Program-made: the position numbers and the translations under genes
Notes under the pieces: generated by a model
Seen by the model: only the letters and a program-made list of their open reading frames with translations
The model's database searches: none
What the model was told of the DNA's origin: nothing
In this document: one piece after another, positions 50,689 to 59,551 of the stretch
Layout of the letters: the number at the start of each line of letters is the position of its first letter
Numbering within the stretch: position 1 is the stretch's first letter
Assembly (NCBI RefSeq): GCF_001514285.1
Contig: NZ_KQ949027.1
Span: forward strand, 1-64,000
Source: Streptomyces sp. DSM 15324
GTDB taxonomy: Bacteria; Actinomycetota; Actinomycetes; Streptomycetales; Streptomycetaceae
DNA: 64,000 nt
Reading direction: 5' to 3'

Positions 50689-51963
50689 CTACCTGACCAT
50701 CGGTTCCTCGTCCTGCGGCGTCCGCTTGCGCGGTGCCGTGCGGGAGAGGAAGAGACCGAAGACCGCGGGCTGGGCCTGGAGCATCTCCAGGCGGCCGCCG
50801 TCGGCCTCAGCGAGGTCCCGGGCCACCGCGAGGCCGATGCCCGTGGAGTTGCGGCCGCTGATCGTGCGCTCGAAGATGCGGGCGCCGAGGTCGGCGGGGA
50901 CGCCGGGCCCCTCGTCGGTGACCTCGATGACCGCCTGGTTGCCGGTGACCCGGGTGCGCAGGGCGACCGTGCCGCCGCCGTGCATCAGGGAGTTCTCGAT
51001 CAGGGCGGCGAGGACCTGGGCGACCGCGCCCGGGGTGCCCACCGCCCGCAGGTGGCGCTTGCCGGAGCTGACGATGGCGCGGCCGGCGCTGCGGTAGGCG
51101 GGGCGCCACTCGGCGAGCTGCTGCTGGATGACCTCGTCGAGGTCGAAGGAGACGGCGGAGCCGGTGCGGGGGTCGCGGGCGTTGGTGAGCAGGCGCTGCA
51201 CGACGTCCGTCAGGCGTTCGACCTGGGTCAGGGCGATCGTCGCCTCCTCCTTCACCGTGTCGGGGTCGTCGGTGAGGGTGATCTCCTCCAGGCGCATCGA
51301 CAGCGCCGTGAGGGGGGTGCGCAGCTGGTGGGAGGCGTCGGCGGCCAGCCGGCGCTCGGCGGTGAGCATCCGGGCGATGCGTTCCGCCGAGGAGTCCAGG
51401 ACGTCCGCGACCCGGTCGAGTTCGGGGACGCCGTAGCGCTTGTGGCGGGGGCGCGGGTCGCCCGAGCCGAGGCGTTCGGCGGTCTCGGCGAGGTCGGTGA
51501 GCGGGGAGGCCAGTTTGTTCGCCTGGCGGATGGCCAGCAGGACCGCCGCGACGACCGCGAGCAGCGCGACCAGGCCGATGATCAGCAGGGTGCGGCCGAC
51601 CTCACGGGTGATCGTGGAGCGGGGCTCCTCGACCCGGACGGTCTCGCCGCCCTCCCCCCGCTCCTCGGCGTGGATGACGTCACCGCCGGGCTTGGTGCCG
51701 ACCGCGATCGGCTGCTGTCCCGGGATGCGGATCACGGCGTAGCGGTCCTGGGTGACCTGGTCGCGCAGGATCTCCGCGGTGACGTCCTCGCGGCCGAGCA
51801 GCCGGGTGTCCACGATGCCGACCAGCCGCACCGCCTCGGAGTCCACCCGCTCCTGGGCGCTGTTGCTGATCGTGCGGCTCTCGACGATGACGAGGGAGAC
51901 GCCGAAGACGGCGATCACCACGAGCACGACGGCGAGAGTGGACTGGATCAGTCGGCGGCGCAT
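50689..51963 (-). CDS. sensor histidine kinase
   Basis: A 424-residue two-component kinase. Two membrane helices (about 8-26 and 124-146) flank an external sensor domain of about 95 residues; then a HAMP segment (about 147-200), the phosphorylation site DASHQLRTPL with H212, and the ATPase domain (N box LIENSLMH, D box DEGPGVP, G box GIGLAVARD). It is on the same strand and downstream of the response regulator gene, with a 107-bp gap. The signal is unknown; nothing nearby gives it away. Confidence 0.92.
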   Translation of the reverse strand: MRRRLIQSTLAVVLVVIAVFGVSLVIVESRTISNSAQERVDSEAVRLVGIVDTRLLGREDVTAEILRDQVTQDRYAVIRIPGQQPIAVGTKPGGDVIHAEERGEGGETVRVEEPRSTITREVGRTLLIIGLVALLAVVAAVLLAIRQANKLASPLTDLAETAERLGSGDPRPRHKRYGVPELDRVADVLDSSAERIARMLTAERRLAADASHQLRTPLTALSMRLEEITLTDDPDTVKEEATIALTQVERLTDVVQRLLTNARDPRTGSAVSFDLDEVIQQQLAEWRPAYRSAGRAIVSSGKRHLRAVGTPGAVAQVLAALIENSLMHGGGTVALRTRVTGNQAVIEVTDEGPGVPADLGARIFERTISGRNSTGIGLAVARDLAEADGGRLEMLQAQPAVFGLFLSRTAPRKRTPQDEEPMVR

Positions 51964-52070
51964 GTCCTCATGTCCAAAGGGAGTTCAAACGGATGCCCGG
52001 CCCCCTGCCCGGCGGGTGCCCGCGGGGGACGTCCGACGGGTGTCCGGCCGGGCACCGGACCGGTCGGGGC

Positions 52071-52748
52071 TCAGCTCTTCTCGAAGCGGAAGCCCACGCC
52101 GCGCACGGTGGCGATGTAGCGGGGGTTCGCCGCGTCGTCGCCGAGCTTCTTGCGCAGCCAGGAGATGTGCATGTCGAGGGTCTTGGTGGAGGACCACCAG
52201 GTGGTGTCCCAGACCTCGCGCATCAGCTGGTCGCGGGTGACGACCCGGCCGGCGTCCCGTACGAGAACCCGCAGCAGGTCGAACTCCTTGGCCGTGAGCT
52301 GGAGTTCCTCGTCGCCCATCCAGGCGCGGTGCGACTCGACGTCGATGCGCACGCCGTGGGTGGCGGGCGGCTGCGCGGGCTCCGCGGCGCCGCGCCGCAG
52401 CAGGGCCCGTACGCGGGCGAGGAGTTCGGCGAGACGGAAGGGCTTGGTGACGTAGTCGTCCGCGCCCGCGTCGAGGCCGACGACGGTGTCCACCTCGTCG
52501 GCGCGCGCGGTCAGGATGAGGATCGGCACGGCGTGGCCCTCGGAGCGCAGCCGGCGGGCGACCTCGAGGCCGTCCATGCCGGGCAGGCCGAGGTCCAGCA
52601 CGACCAGGTCGACGCCGCCCTGCATCCCGGCGTCGAGCGCGGTCGGTCCGTCCTCACGCACCTCGACCTCGTACCCTTCCCGGCGCAGTGCGCGGGCCAG
52701 CGGCTCCGAGATGGACGCGTCGTCCTCGGCGAGCAGTACACGGGTCAT
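52071..52748 (-). CDS. OmpR/PhoB-type response regulator
   Basis: A 225-residue regulator. Receiver domain with acidic pocket EDD (8-10), phospho-acceptor D52 in LVVLDLGLPGMDG, Thr80 and K102 (TKPF). The C-terminal winged-helix DNA-binding domain runs from about 135 (LTAKEFDLLRVLVRDAGRVVTR, SWLRKKLGDD, TVRGVGFRFEK). ATG at 52748. It pairs with the downstream histidine kinase. Confidence 0.94.
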   Translation of the reverse strand: MTRVLLAEDDASISEPLARALRREGYEVEVREDGPTALDAGMQGGVDLVVLDLGLPGMDGLEVARRLRSEGHAVPILILTARADEVDTVVGLDAGADDYVTKPFRLAELLARVRALLRRGAAEPAQPPATHGVRIDVESHRAWMGDEELQLTAKEFDLLRVLVRDAGRVVTRDQLMREVWDTTWWSSTKTLDMHISWLRKKLGDDAANPRYIATVRGVGFRFEKS

Positions 52749-52921
52749 GAGGTGATGGTAGTCCGCAGGCGGCACGGGTCGAAGTGTGATCGGCGCGGCT
52801 GTCTCTTACCCAGGGACATGCCGGACAATCGACCCGCCGCCCGTGGGGCGATCTTGGTATGTACCTATGGTCGAGGGGTGGCAGGATAGTACAGACCTTC
52901 GAAAGGTCACCGCGGTTCCTT

Positions 52922-52935
52922 GATCACCTGTGATC
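52922..52935. promoter_or_regulatory. inverted repeat upstream of the peptide transporter
   Basis: GATCAC-CT-GTGATC. It lies just upstream of a weak promoter candidate (TTCAAT 52951-52956, TATGGT 52975-52980), where a regulator could bind. Confidence 0.4.
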
Positions 52936-53005
52936 CGTATCTCAAACCTATTCAATTCCGGCACTCTCCTGACGTATGGTGAAACAACGCCTGTAGCACC
53001 GCGGG

Positions 53006-53040
53006 GACCTTTGGCGCGCTTGACGCCGAAGGTCTCTTTC
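53006..53040 (+). promoter_or_regulatory. attenuator-like hairpin in the peptide transporter leader
   Basis: GACCTTTGGCG / CGCCGAAGGTC (11 pairs, one T-G), 7-base loop, followed by TCTTTC. It looks like an intrinsic terminator 250 bp before the transporter start and about 20 bases after the candidate transcription start. Between 53041 and 53292 the leader is GC-rich; an ATG at 53085 in frame with the transporter would add a 69-residue unlikely extension. I see nothing else in the 544-bp gap. Confidence 0.5.
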
Positions 53041-53292
53041 GTGTGCGGGCCGGTGCGGGCCTCGTCCCCGCCGGCCTCGAAAGGAATGACCCCTGGCCGG
53101 GCCTCTGCTCGCGCAACGCGCGTAGAGGCGTGGATCCCGGTGGTCGCCGTCCACCGCTCCGCGACCCGGAGCGGCTCCCCGAGGGCGTGGGGCGGACGGA
53201 CCGACCCGCCGGTGCCGGCCCTCCCCCACCGGGCGCGTGACCGCTCAGGCATGCACGCTGAAGCAGCGCGTCCCGACCAGCAAGGAACGACC

Positions 53293-54789
53293 ATGGCGTC
53301 CAGCCTGACGAAGGACTCGGTCCGTCCGGCCACCCCCGGCTCCGGGAAGACCTTCTTCGGCCACCCCCGCGGACTGGCCACCCTCTTCATGACCGAGATG
53401 TGGGAGCGTTTCTCCTACTACGGCATGAAGGCCCTGCTCCCGCTGTACCTGGTGGCCCCGGGCGGCCTGCACCTGAGCGCGGCCACCGCGACCGCGATCT
53501 ACTCGGTGTACCTGTCGCTCGTCTACCTGCTCGCCCTGCCCGGCGGCTGGTTCGCGGACCGTGTCCTCGGCCCCCGCAGGACGGTCGCCGTCGCCGGTGC
53601 GATCATCATGCTCGGCCACCTCACCCTGGCCCTGCCGAACTCCGGCACCTTCTACGCCGGCCTCGGCCTGGTCGCCGTGGGCTCCGGTCTGCTGAAGGCC
53701 AACATCTCCACGATGGTCGGCCACCTCTACGACGGCCCGGACGACCCGCGCCGTGACGGCGGCTTCACCGTCTTCTACATCGGCATCAACCTCGGCGCCT
53801 TCGCCGCCCCGCTGGTCATCGGCACCGTCGGCGAGAACGTCAACTGGCACCTGGGCTTCGCCCTCGCCGCGCTCGGCATGGCCCTCGGCCTCGCCCAGTT
53901 CCTGCTCGGCAGCCGTCACCTGAACTCCCGCTCGGACGTCGTGCCCACCCCGATGACCGCGGCCGAGAAGTCCGCCACGCTGCGCAAGGCCGGTCTGTGG
54001 GCCGCCGTCGCCGCCGTCTTCTACACCGTCGTGGCCGTCTCCGGCCACTACACCCTGAACTGGCTGCTGGTCCCGATCACCCTCGCCGGTCTGGTCATCC
54101 CCGTCGTCGTCATCGGCCGCATCAAGCGGGACAAGGACCTCGACCGCGCCGAGCAGTCGAAGATGTCGGCGTACATCTGGTTCTTCGTGGCCGCGGCCGT
54201 GTTCTGGATGATCTACGACCAGGGTGGTTCCACCGTGTCCCTGTTCGCGGACTCCTCCGCCGACAACACGATCTTCGGCTGGGAGTTCCCGGTCTCCTGG
54301 TACCAGTCGGTGAACCCGGTCATGATCATGGCGCTGGCGCCGGTCTTCGCCTGGGCCTGGCTGGCGCTGGCCCGGCGCGGCAAGGAGCCGAGCACCGCGG
54401 TGAAGTTCGCGATGGGTCTGGTGCTGATCGGCGCGTCCTTCTTCCTGTTCCTCGCCCCGCTGGCGATCGCCGACGGCGGTCACAAGGCGGCCGCGATGTG
54501 GCTGGTCGGCATCTACTTCGTCCAGACCGTGGGTGAGCTGACGCTGTCCCCGGTGGGTCTGTCGGTCACCACGAAGATGGCGCCCGCGAAGTACGCCTCG
54601 CAGATGATGGGTGTCTGGTTCCTCGCGGTCACCGCGGGTGACGCGACCACCGGACTGCTGGCCATCGCCGGTGTCGACCTCAACAAGACGGGGATCGTCG
54701 CGCTGCAGGCAGTGCTCGCGGTGATCGCCGGCGGAGCCGTGTGGATGTACCGCAAGAGGGTCCGGGAGCTGATGGGGGACGTCCACTGA
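53293..54789 (+). CDS. POT/PTR family proton-dependent oligopeptide transporter
   Basis: A 498-residue MFS peptide symporter taking up di- and tripeptides with protons. The POT signature EMWERFSYYGMKALL is at 36-50 in the first helix (ExxERFxYY), and the PTR2 signature FYIGINLGAFAAPL lies near 155. There are about 14 helices, as usual for bacterial POT proteins. ATG at 53293 has AAGGAACGACC just upstream. It ends at a strong bidirectional terminator. Confidence 0.94.
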   Translation: MASSLTKDSVRPATPGSGKTFFGHPRGLATLFMTEMWERFSYYGMKALLPLYLVAPGGLHLSAATATAIYSVYLSLVYLLALPGGWFADRVLGPRRTVAVAGAIIMLGHLTLALPNSGTFYAGLGLVAVGSGLLKANISTMVGHLYDGPDDPRRDGGFTVFYIGINLGAFAAPLVIGTVGENVNWHLGFALAALGMALGLAQFLLGSRHLNSRSDVVPTPMTAAEKSATLRKAGLWAAVAAVFYTVVAVSGHYTLNWLLVPITLAGLVIPVVVIGRIKRDKDLDRAEQSKMSAYIWFFVAAAVFWMIYDQGGSTVSLFADSSADNTIFGWEFPVSWYQSVNPVMIMALAPVFAWAWLALARRGKEPSTAVKFAMGLVLIGASFFLFLAPLAIADGGHKAAAMWLVGIYFVQTVGELTLSPVGLSVTTKMAPAKYASQMMGVWFLAVTAGDATTGLLAIAGVDLNKTGIVALQAVLAVIAGGAVWMYRKRVRELMGDVH

Positions 54790-54806
54790 GCGTCTCCTGC
54801 GTCTGA

Positions 54807-54850
54807 CGGAGAGGGCCACCCGTGTTCGTCGAACGGGGTGGCCCTCTCCG
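54807..54850. terminator. bidirectional terminator, peptide transporter / surface protein
   Basis: CGGAGAGGGCCACCC / GGGTGGCCCTCTCCG, 15-bp perfect stem, 14-base loop, between convergent genes. Confidence 0.85.
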
Positions 54851-54853
54851 TGC

Positions 54854-56182
54854 TCACCGCAGACGTCTGCGGCCCGGCATGAACGTGAACACCGCCGCGC
54901 CCAGCAGGACCACCGTGCCGGCCACCAGGCCCAGGGCCTTGAGGGAGGCGTGGTCGCCGGCGCCCGTCTCCGCGAGGCCGCCGCCGGTCGACGTACTCGA
55001 CGAGGACGAACCGCCTGAGGCCCCGCTCGCCTGTTCCTCGGTGTCGAGGGTGAGGGAGACGGCGGTGCTGTCGGGGGTGCAGGTAGTGGTCGTGCCCATG
55101 GCCTCGATGGTGAGGACGCCGGGGGAGAGCGTGGACTCGCCGGTCGCGCCCGGCTTGTAGGTGCCGGTGAGGTCCGGGATCTCGATGGGCTTGCCCTGCG
55201 GGATCGTCGCGGTGTTCAGCGGGCCCTCCACCGTCACCGAGCCGGTGTCCGAGCCGCCCAGCACGACCTGCATGGTCGGCTTCACCTTGCCGGCCGGGAT
55301 GTCGATCGGGCTGTCCATCACCGACTTCTTGAACTGCACGGTGAGGTCGTAACTCCCGCCGGCCTTCTTGGCGTTGATCTGGATCGGCGAGGTCGCCTTC
55401 TTCACCCCGAGCGGGGAGTCACAGGTGTAGGGGATGTCCACGACCTTGCCGGTGAAGTCGGTTCGGCCGTCGTCGGTCGCGCTGGGCGACGCGCTCGCGG
55501 ACGCACTGGCCGACGCGCTGGCCGACACGCTGGCCGACGGTGACGAGGACTGGCTCGCGCTCGCACTCGCGCTCCCCGACGGATCGGGCGACGCGCTCGA
55601 ACCGCCCTCCCCCGCCGTCACCGTGATCGTCGCGGCCGGCTGGACGGTCTCGGACGGCGTGCAGGTGGTGTTCGTGCCCAGCGCGTTGACGACATACGCG
55701 TTCGGCGTCAGCGTCACCCGGCCCGCCGCCGTCAGTTTCAGCGTGCCCTTCATGGCGGACAGCACCATGGCGCCCCCCTTGGGGATCGCCGGGTTCTCGC
55801 GCGGGCCCGTCAGGGCGATGTCCGCGCTCTGCGCGCCGGCCGCCTTCAACGTGCCGGACGGCTGGACCGAGTTCGGGGGCAGGTCGATGATGTCCGGGTT
55901 CTTCGACGCGGCCTGGGTGAACGTCCAGACGATGTCGACGGTGTCGCCGACCTTCGCGGTGGCCGGCGCGCTGATGTCGACCTTGCTGGTGCCGTCGATC
56001 TCGGGCAGGCCCACGCCCGGGGGCGGCACGCAGTGGGTGGCGTACGAGACCTCGGCGGCCTGGGCCTGCCCGGCGGTCACGCCGAGCAGCGCGGCGGCCC
56101 CGGCGAGCAGGACGGCGGCGCCCGCCGCGGCCGCGCTCCTCCGCCCGGCCCCGCGCGGGGGTGGTACGGCTCTCTCACTCAC
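54854..56182 (-). CDS. LAETG-type sortase-anchored surface protein, two repeat domains
   Basis: A 442-residue exported protein. Signal peptide (AAAGAAVLLAGAAALLGVTAGQAQA), two related beta-rich domains (about 45-195 and 245-385), each with a Cys pair (...THC...TTCTP; IPYTC...TTTTCTP), joined by an Ala/Ser repeat linker (SASASASASASAS, about 200-240). A Ser/Gly linker leads to the sorting signal LAETG (about 403-407), a hydrophobic helix and GRRRLR. LAETG fits the class E sortases of Streptomyces. The GTG start at 56182 follows AGGAAGGGAACC and overlaps the previous gene by 8 bp. Last gene of the surface operon. Confidence 0.85.
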   Translation of the reverse strand: MSERAVPPPRGAGRRSAAAAGAAVLLAGAAALLGVTAGQAQAAEVSYATHCVPPPGVGLPEIDGTSKVDISAPATAKVGDTVDIVWTFTQAASKNPDIIDLPPNSVQPSGTLKAAGAQSADIALTGPRENPAIPKGGAMVLSAMKGTLKLTAAGRVTLTPNAYVVNALGTNTTCTPSETVQPAATITVTAGEGGSSASPDPSGSASASASQSSSPSASVSASASASASASASPSATDDGRTDFTGKVVDIPYTCDSPLGVKKATSPIQINAKKAGGSYDLTVQFKKSVMDSPIDIPAGKVKPTMQVVLGGSDTGSVTVEGPLNTATIPQGKPIEIPDLTGTYKPGATGESTLSPGVLTIEAMGTTTTCTPDSTAVSLTLDTEEQASGASGGSSSSSTSTGGGLAETGAGDHASLKALGLVAGTVVLLGAAVFTFMPGRRRLR

Positions 56183-57308
56183 TTGGTTCCCTTCCTGCCG
56201 GGAGTCGGGGACTCGTCGGACGGTCGTCGTGCGGTGCGGAGAGCCGGTCCGCCGGGACCGGGGCGGTGCCCGGGGTGAACCACGGCAGGATCGCGGACGT
56301 ACTGGCGGGGACCGCTGAGGGCTCCCGGCCGCCGGGCCCGTCCGGTCCGGGCCCCGTACGTGGCCGGCGGAACCGGCGGGTCGGGCGGGCCCGCCGGCTC
56401 CGCGGCCGCACCCGGTCCACCACCGCCATCCCGATCCGGAACACCGCGGCCGGCACCACCAGGCAGAGCAGGATCCAGAACAGCGTCACGCCCCAGGGGC
56501 GGCCCACGGCCCAGGGCTGCTCCGCGAGGACCCGGCCGCCGTACTTCAGGGAGACGGTGTAGGCGCCGTGGGCGCCGGCGGACAGTTCGACGGGGAGCTT
56601 CACCCGCGCCCTCCCGCCGGGCGGGATCGTGCCGCGCCACTGCCGCTCGTCCCACTGCGGGGCGAACACCCCGTGCGCGGTGCCGACCTCGAACACCGGG
56701 TCCTTCACGGTCGTGGTGCCGAGGTTGCCGACGGTGAGGACGAGGGTGCGGGCGGGCGGCGCGCCGAACCAGGTGAGCAGCCCGCCCGAGCCGTCCAGGC
56801 GGGTGTCGGTGAGCACGGCGAGCCGGCCGCCGGACGAGGAGGCGGCGGGCAGCGGTTCGACGGGGTGCCCGGCCACCCGGAAGACCACGTCGACCTGCGC
56901 CCTCGCCCCGGTCGCGGTGGCCACGTGCACCACGCAGGGGCAGGGATCGGGCGGCTCGGACACCGGGAGCGCGCGGGTGAACCGCCCCTGGGCGTCGGTG
57001 GTGACGGCCCTGCCGTCGGCGTTGGCGCAGGAGTTGGTGCCCCCGGTCAGGCCCCGGGCGGGGCTGGCCCGGCCGCAGATCAGCAGCATCAGCAGGGTGC
57101 GCGGCCGCCAGCCGCTGCCGCTGACGGTGACCGAGGCACCGGTCCCGGCCTCGGCGCCGGAGAGGGTGACGGCGGGTTGGTCGGCCGCCGCCGCGGTGCC
57201 GGCCGGCGCGAGCGGCGACGCCGGGAACAGGAGCAGCGCCACCAGGGACACCAGAGACAGCAGGAAGAGGAGGAACACCGGTGCGGCGGTCCGCGGTCTG
57301 CCGTTCAC
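56175..57308 (-). CDS. membrane-anchored protein with neocarzinostatin-like Ig domain
   Basis: A 377-residue protein. Signal sequence (VFLLFLLSLVSLVALLLF), then an Ig-like domain at about 45-150 with paired cysteines (LMLLICGRASP, TNSCANADGRAV, PDPCPCVVHV) that recalls the neocarzinostatin/macromomycin fold. A second beta domain follows (about 160-280), then a membrane helix near 285-305 (VTLFWILLCLVVPAAVFRIG) and a basic disordered cytosolic tail. The GTG start at 57308 overlaps the previous stop (GTGA). Part of the surface operon; a binding or scaffold role is inferred. Confidence 0.75.
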   Translation of the reverse strand: MNGRPRTAAPVFLLFLLSLVSLVALLLFPASPLAPAGTAAAADQPAVTLSGAEAGTGASVTVSGSGWRPRTLLMLLICGRASPARGLTGGTNSCANADGRAVTTDAQGRFTRALPVSEPPDPCPCVVHVATATGARAQVDVVFRVAGHPVEPLPAASSSGGRLAVLTDTRLDGSGGLLTWFGAPPARTLVLTVGNLGTTTVKDPVFEVGTAHGVFAPQWDERQWRGTIPPGGRARVKLPVELSAGAHGAYTVSLKYGGRVLAEQPWAVGRPWGVTLFWILLCLVVPAAVFRIGMAVVDRVRPRSRRARPTRRFRRPRTGPGPDGPGGREPSAVPASTSAILPWFTPGTAPVPADRLSAPHDDRPTSPRLPAGREPSE

Positions 57309-57994
57309 GTACCCGCTCCCCTCGCTCCGGCTTCGGCCTCGCGCCTTCGTCGTCGTACGACCGCCAGGGCCCCGGCCGGGGCGGACAGCGCGCCCGCCCG
57401 CCGGCGCCGGACGGGCAGGGTGCGCGGGGCACGGTCCCGTACGGTCCCGAGGACCCCGTCCGCGCGCACCGCGAGCCGGGGTACGAGTTTCGTCGTGCCC
57501 CGGTCGACCAGCTCGTACGTGATGCGGTCGCCGCGCACGGCCACGTGCTCGACGCTCAGCGCGGGGAGCCTGGGACCGCCGACCCGCACCAGCAGCGGGA
57601 CGGTGACCCGCCGCCCCGTCGACTCCTGTACGACGATCGCACCGGCGCGGTTGCCCGGGGGTGTGTCCGCCGGGAGCGTCACCGTGAACGGCACCTCGGC
57701 GCGGGTGCGGGCGGGCACCCGCACGACCGCCCGGGCGAAGGTGACCGGGAGCCCGTCGGGGCCGGCGGCGTGCAGCCGTACGGTGAGCGGCCGGGTGCCC
57801 GGGTTGGTGACGGCGACCGTGTCCTGGAGCACCGCGCCGGGCACCCCCTCCGCGGAGAAGGAGGGCCGCCCGCCGCCCGAGGGCGCGGCCGACCAGCCGC
57901 CGGCGGTGGCGGCGGGAGCGGCGGCCACCAGCAGCGGCAGGGTCAGCAGCAGGGTGCGCGCGGCGGGGGCGCAGGCGTACGGCATCGGCGGCAT
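57305..57994 (-). CDS. secreted beta-sandwich protein (DUF916/WxL-interacting-like)
   Basis: A 229-residue exported protein. Signal peptide (TLLLTLPLLVAAAPAATA), then a beta-sandwich domain that resembles DUF916-type proteins of Gram-positive surface clusters: GAVLQDTVAVTNPGTRPLTVRLHAA, VVRVPARTRAEVPFTVTLP, PPGNRAGAIVVQ. The C-terminus is highly basic (PVRRRRAGALS...VVRRRRREAE), with at most a weak hydrophobic stretch between the basic clusters. ATG at 57994 is preceded by GGAG. The stop overlaps the next gene. Family assignment is by eye. Confidence 0.68.
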   Translation of the reverse strand: MPPMPYACAPAARTLLLTLPLLVAAAPAATAGGWSAAPSGGGRPSFSAEGVPGAVLQDTVAVTNPGTRPLTVRLHAAGPDGLPVTFARAVVRVPARTRAEVPFTVTLPADTPPGNRAGAIVVQESTGRRVTVPLLVRVGGPRLPALSVEHVAVRGDRITYELVDRGTTKLVPRLAVRADGVLGTVRDRAPRTLPVRRRRAGALSAPAGALAVVRRRRREAEAGARGAGT

Positions 57995-58039
57995 CGGCGG
58001 CTCCGGTGAGGAGGGGGGCGTGGCGGGGGCCGGCGGGGG

Positions 58040-58741
58040 TCAGCGGGGCTGCTGATGCCGCCGGGTCAGCCACAGGACGCCCGCCGCGCCGGCGAGCAGG
58101 ACGGTTCCGCCGAGGGTGCCGAGGGCGATCGCGGAGTCCTCGGGCCCGGTCTGCGGAAGCTCGCCGCCACTGCCACCGCCGCTGCCGCTGCCGCTTCCGC
58201 CGGTGCCTCCGCCGCTGCTGCTGCCGCCGCCCGACGCGGTCACGTCGAGGGTCAGGGAGGGGCCGGGGCTGTTGGCGGGCGTGCAGGTGGTGGTCGTACC
58301 GAGGGCTTTGATGGTGAGGACGGCGGCCGTGAAGGTGACCTTGCCGGTCTTCTTCGGGGTGTACGTGCCGCTCAGGTCGTTGATCTTGATGGGGGTGTTC
58401 TCGGGGATCGCGGCCTGGTTGGCGGGGCCGGTGACGCTCATCGTGCCGCTGTCCGCGCCGCCGAGTTCGATGGTGGCGCTGGGGACCATCGAGCCCGCGC
58501 CGAGCTCCACCGGGCTGGAGGAGACGCCCTTCTGCCAGGACATGGTGATCTTGTAGCCGCTGCCGCTCTTGACGCCCTTGATGTCGATCGGCGAGACCGC
58601 GCTCTTGTCACCGATGGGGGTCTTGCACGTGTAGTTGACGTCGACGACCTCGGCCGTGGCCACGGGGGCGGACACCCAGACCGCCGCCCCGGCCAGGGCC
58701 GCGGCGGACATGAGCGCGGCACTTCGCTTCCGGTTCGACAC
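58040..58741 (-). CDS. LPQTG-type sortase-anchored surface protein, one repeat domain
   Basis: A 233-residue exported protein, first gene of the surface operon. Signal peptide (SAALMSAAALAGAAVWVSAPVATA), one beta-rich domain (about 30-160) with a Cys pair (VNYTCKTPIGD...TTTTCTPAN), a Gly/Ser linker, sorting signal LPQTG (195-199), hydrophobic helix, and RRHQQPR. The domain matches the second domain of the LAETG protein nearly motif for motif (SPIDIKG / SPIQINA, LSGTYTPKKTG / LTGTYKPGATG, LTIKALGTTTTCTP / LTIEAMGTTTTCTP); I recall it as a DUF6801-like domain. GTG at 58741 follows GAGGGGACC. Confidence 0.85.
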   Translation of the reverse strand: MSNRKRSAALMSAAALAGAAVWVSAPVATAEVVDVNYTCKTPIGDKSAVSPIDIKGVKSGSGYKITMSWQKGVSSSPVELGAGSMVPSATIELGGADSGTMSVTGPANQAAIPENTPIKINDLSGTYTPKKTGKVTFTAAVLTIKALGTTTTCTPANSPGPSLTLDVTASGGGSSSGGGTGGSGSGSGGGSGGELPQTGPEDSAIALGTLGGTVLLAGAAGVLWLTRRHQQPR

Positions 58742-58863
58742 GGTCCCCTCATTCCTGCCGGTCGCCTGCCGGCCCTTCCCGGCCATTCCTGACGAGCCAT
58801 CAGATCGAGCCGTCAAGGTACGCCGGGCAGGTTGAGGAGGGAAGAGAAGGGGAGGGCCGGAGT

Positions 58864-58943
58864 TGGGGGGATCCGGGGGTGGGGTGGGGGCGGGGCGGGG
58901 GTTCGGTGCGGGGGTGGTTGGGGGTGGGGTGGTTTGGGGTGGG
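58864..58943 (+). other. G-rich tract with G-quadruplex potential
   Basis: More than a dozen runs of four or more G within 80 bases (such as GGGGGTGGGGTGGGGGCGGG). It is upstream of the surface operon, on the strand opposite to its transcript. The wider 810-bp gap (58742-59551) has this tract, the 19-bp repeats at 59351-59464 and no gene I can support. Confidence 0.6.
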
Positions 58944-59350
58944 CGCAGGCGGAGGGGGCCGCGCCGGGGCCCGGCATGAGAGGCCGCACCAGAGGGTTCC
59001 GCGAGGGGGCCCGTACCTGGGTGGGCGTACCCGGTGGGGTCCGTGCGGGAGACCTGCGGTGGCGCCGCCGGCAGCGGGGAGCCCGGTGGGGTGGCGCGGC
59101 GGGAGCGCACCGCGAGCGGGGCCAGCCCCCGCGCCGTGACGCCCCCACACACGTGCCGTCCGCGCCCCGCCCCGGGCGCAGGCGGCAGGCGCGGTGGCCT
59201 CGGCGGGCGTGGCAGCCGTACAGGCGCATAGCGTGCAGGGCAGCCGCGACGTCCGTGCATGTCAGCCGTGGCAGCCCCGCCGCTGCCACCAAGCCGCGTC
59301 GGCCTCATGAACCCGGGCTGCCCCCATCAAGCGGAAGCGCCCGCGCCAGA

Positions 59351-59464
59351 CCGGGCCGCCACCATCGAGCAGGACCACCCCTGCCAGGCCGGGCCACCAC
59401 CGCCACACCGGGCCGCCACCGCCAAACCGGGCCACCACCGTCAAGCCGGGCCGCCTCCGTCGAG
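59351..59464. repeat. 19-bp tandem repeat, six units
   Basis: Units begin at 59351, 59370 (degenerate), 59389, 59408, 59427 and 59446; core CCGGGCCACCACCGTCAAG. The 19-bp period shifts frame, so it is not a protein repeat. It ends 88 bp before the anti-sigma gene stop. Confidence 0.85.
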
Positions 59465-59551
59465 CCGCCGGGCCGGGCCCGCGCCGCCGGGCCGCGGAGC
59501 GTTTTCGTCGAGCCGTCTCCCGGAACACTTCGCCCGGCGGGTCCGCCCCCG

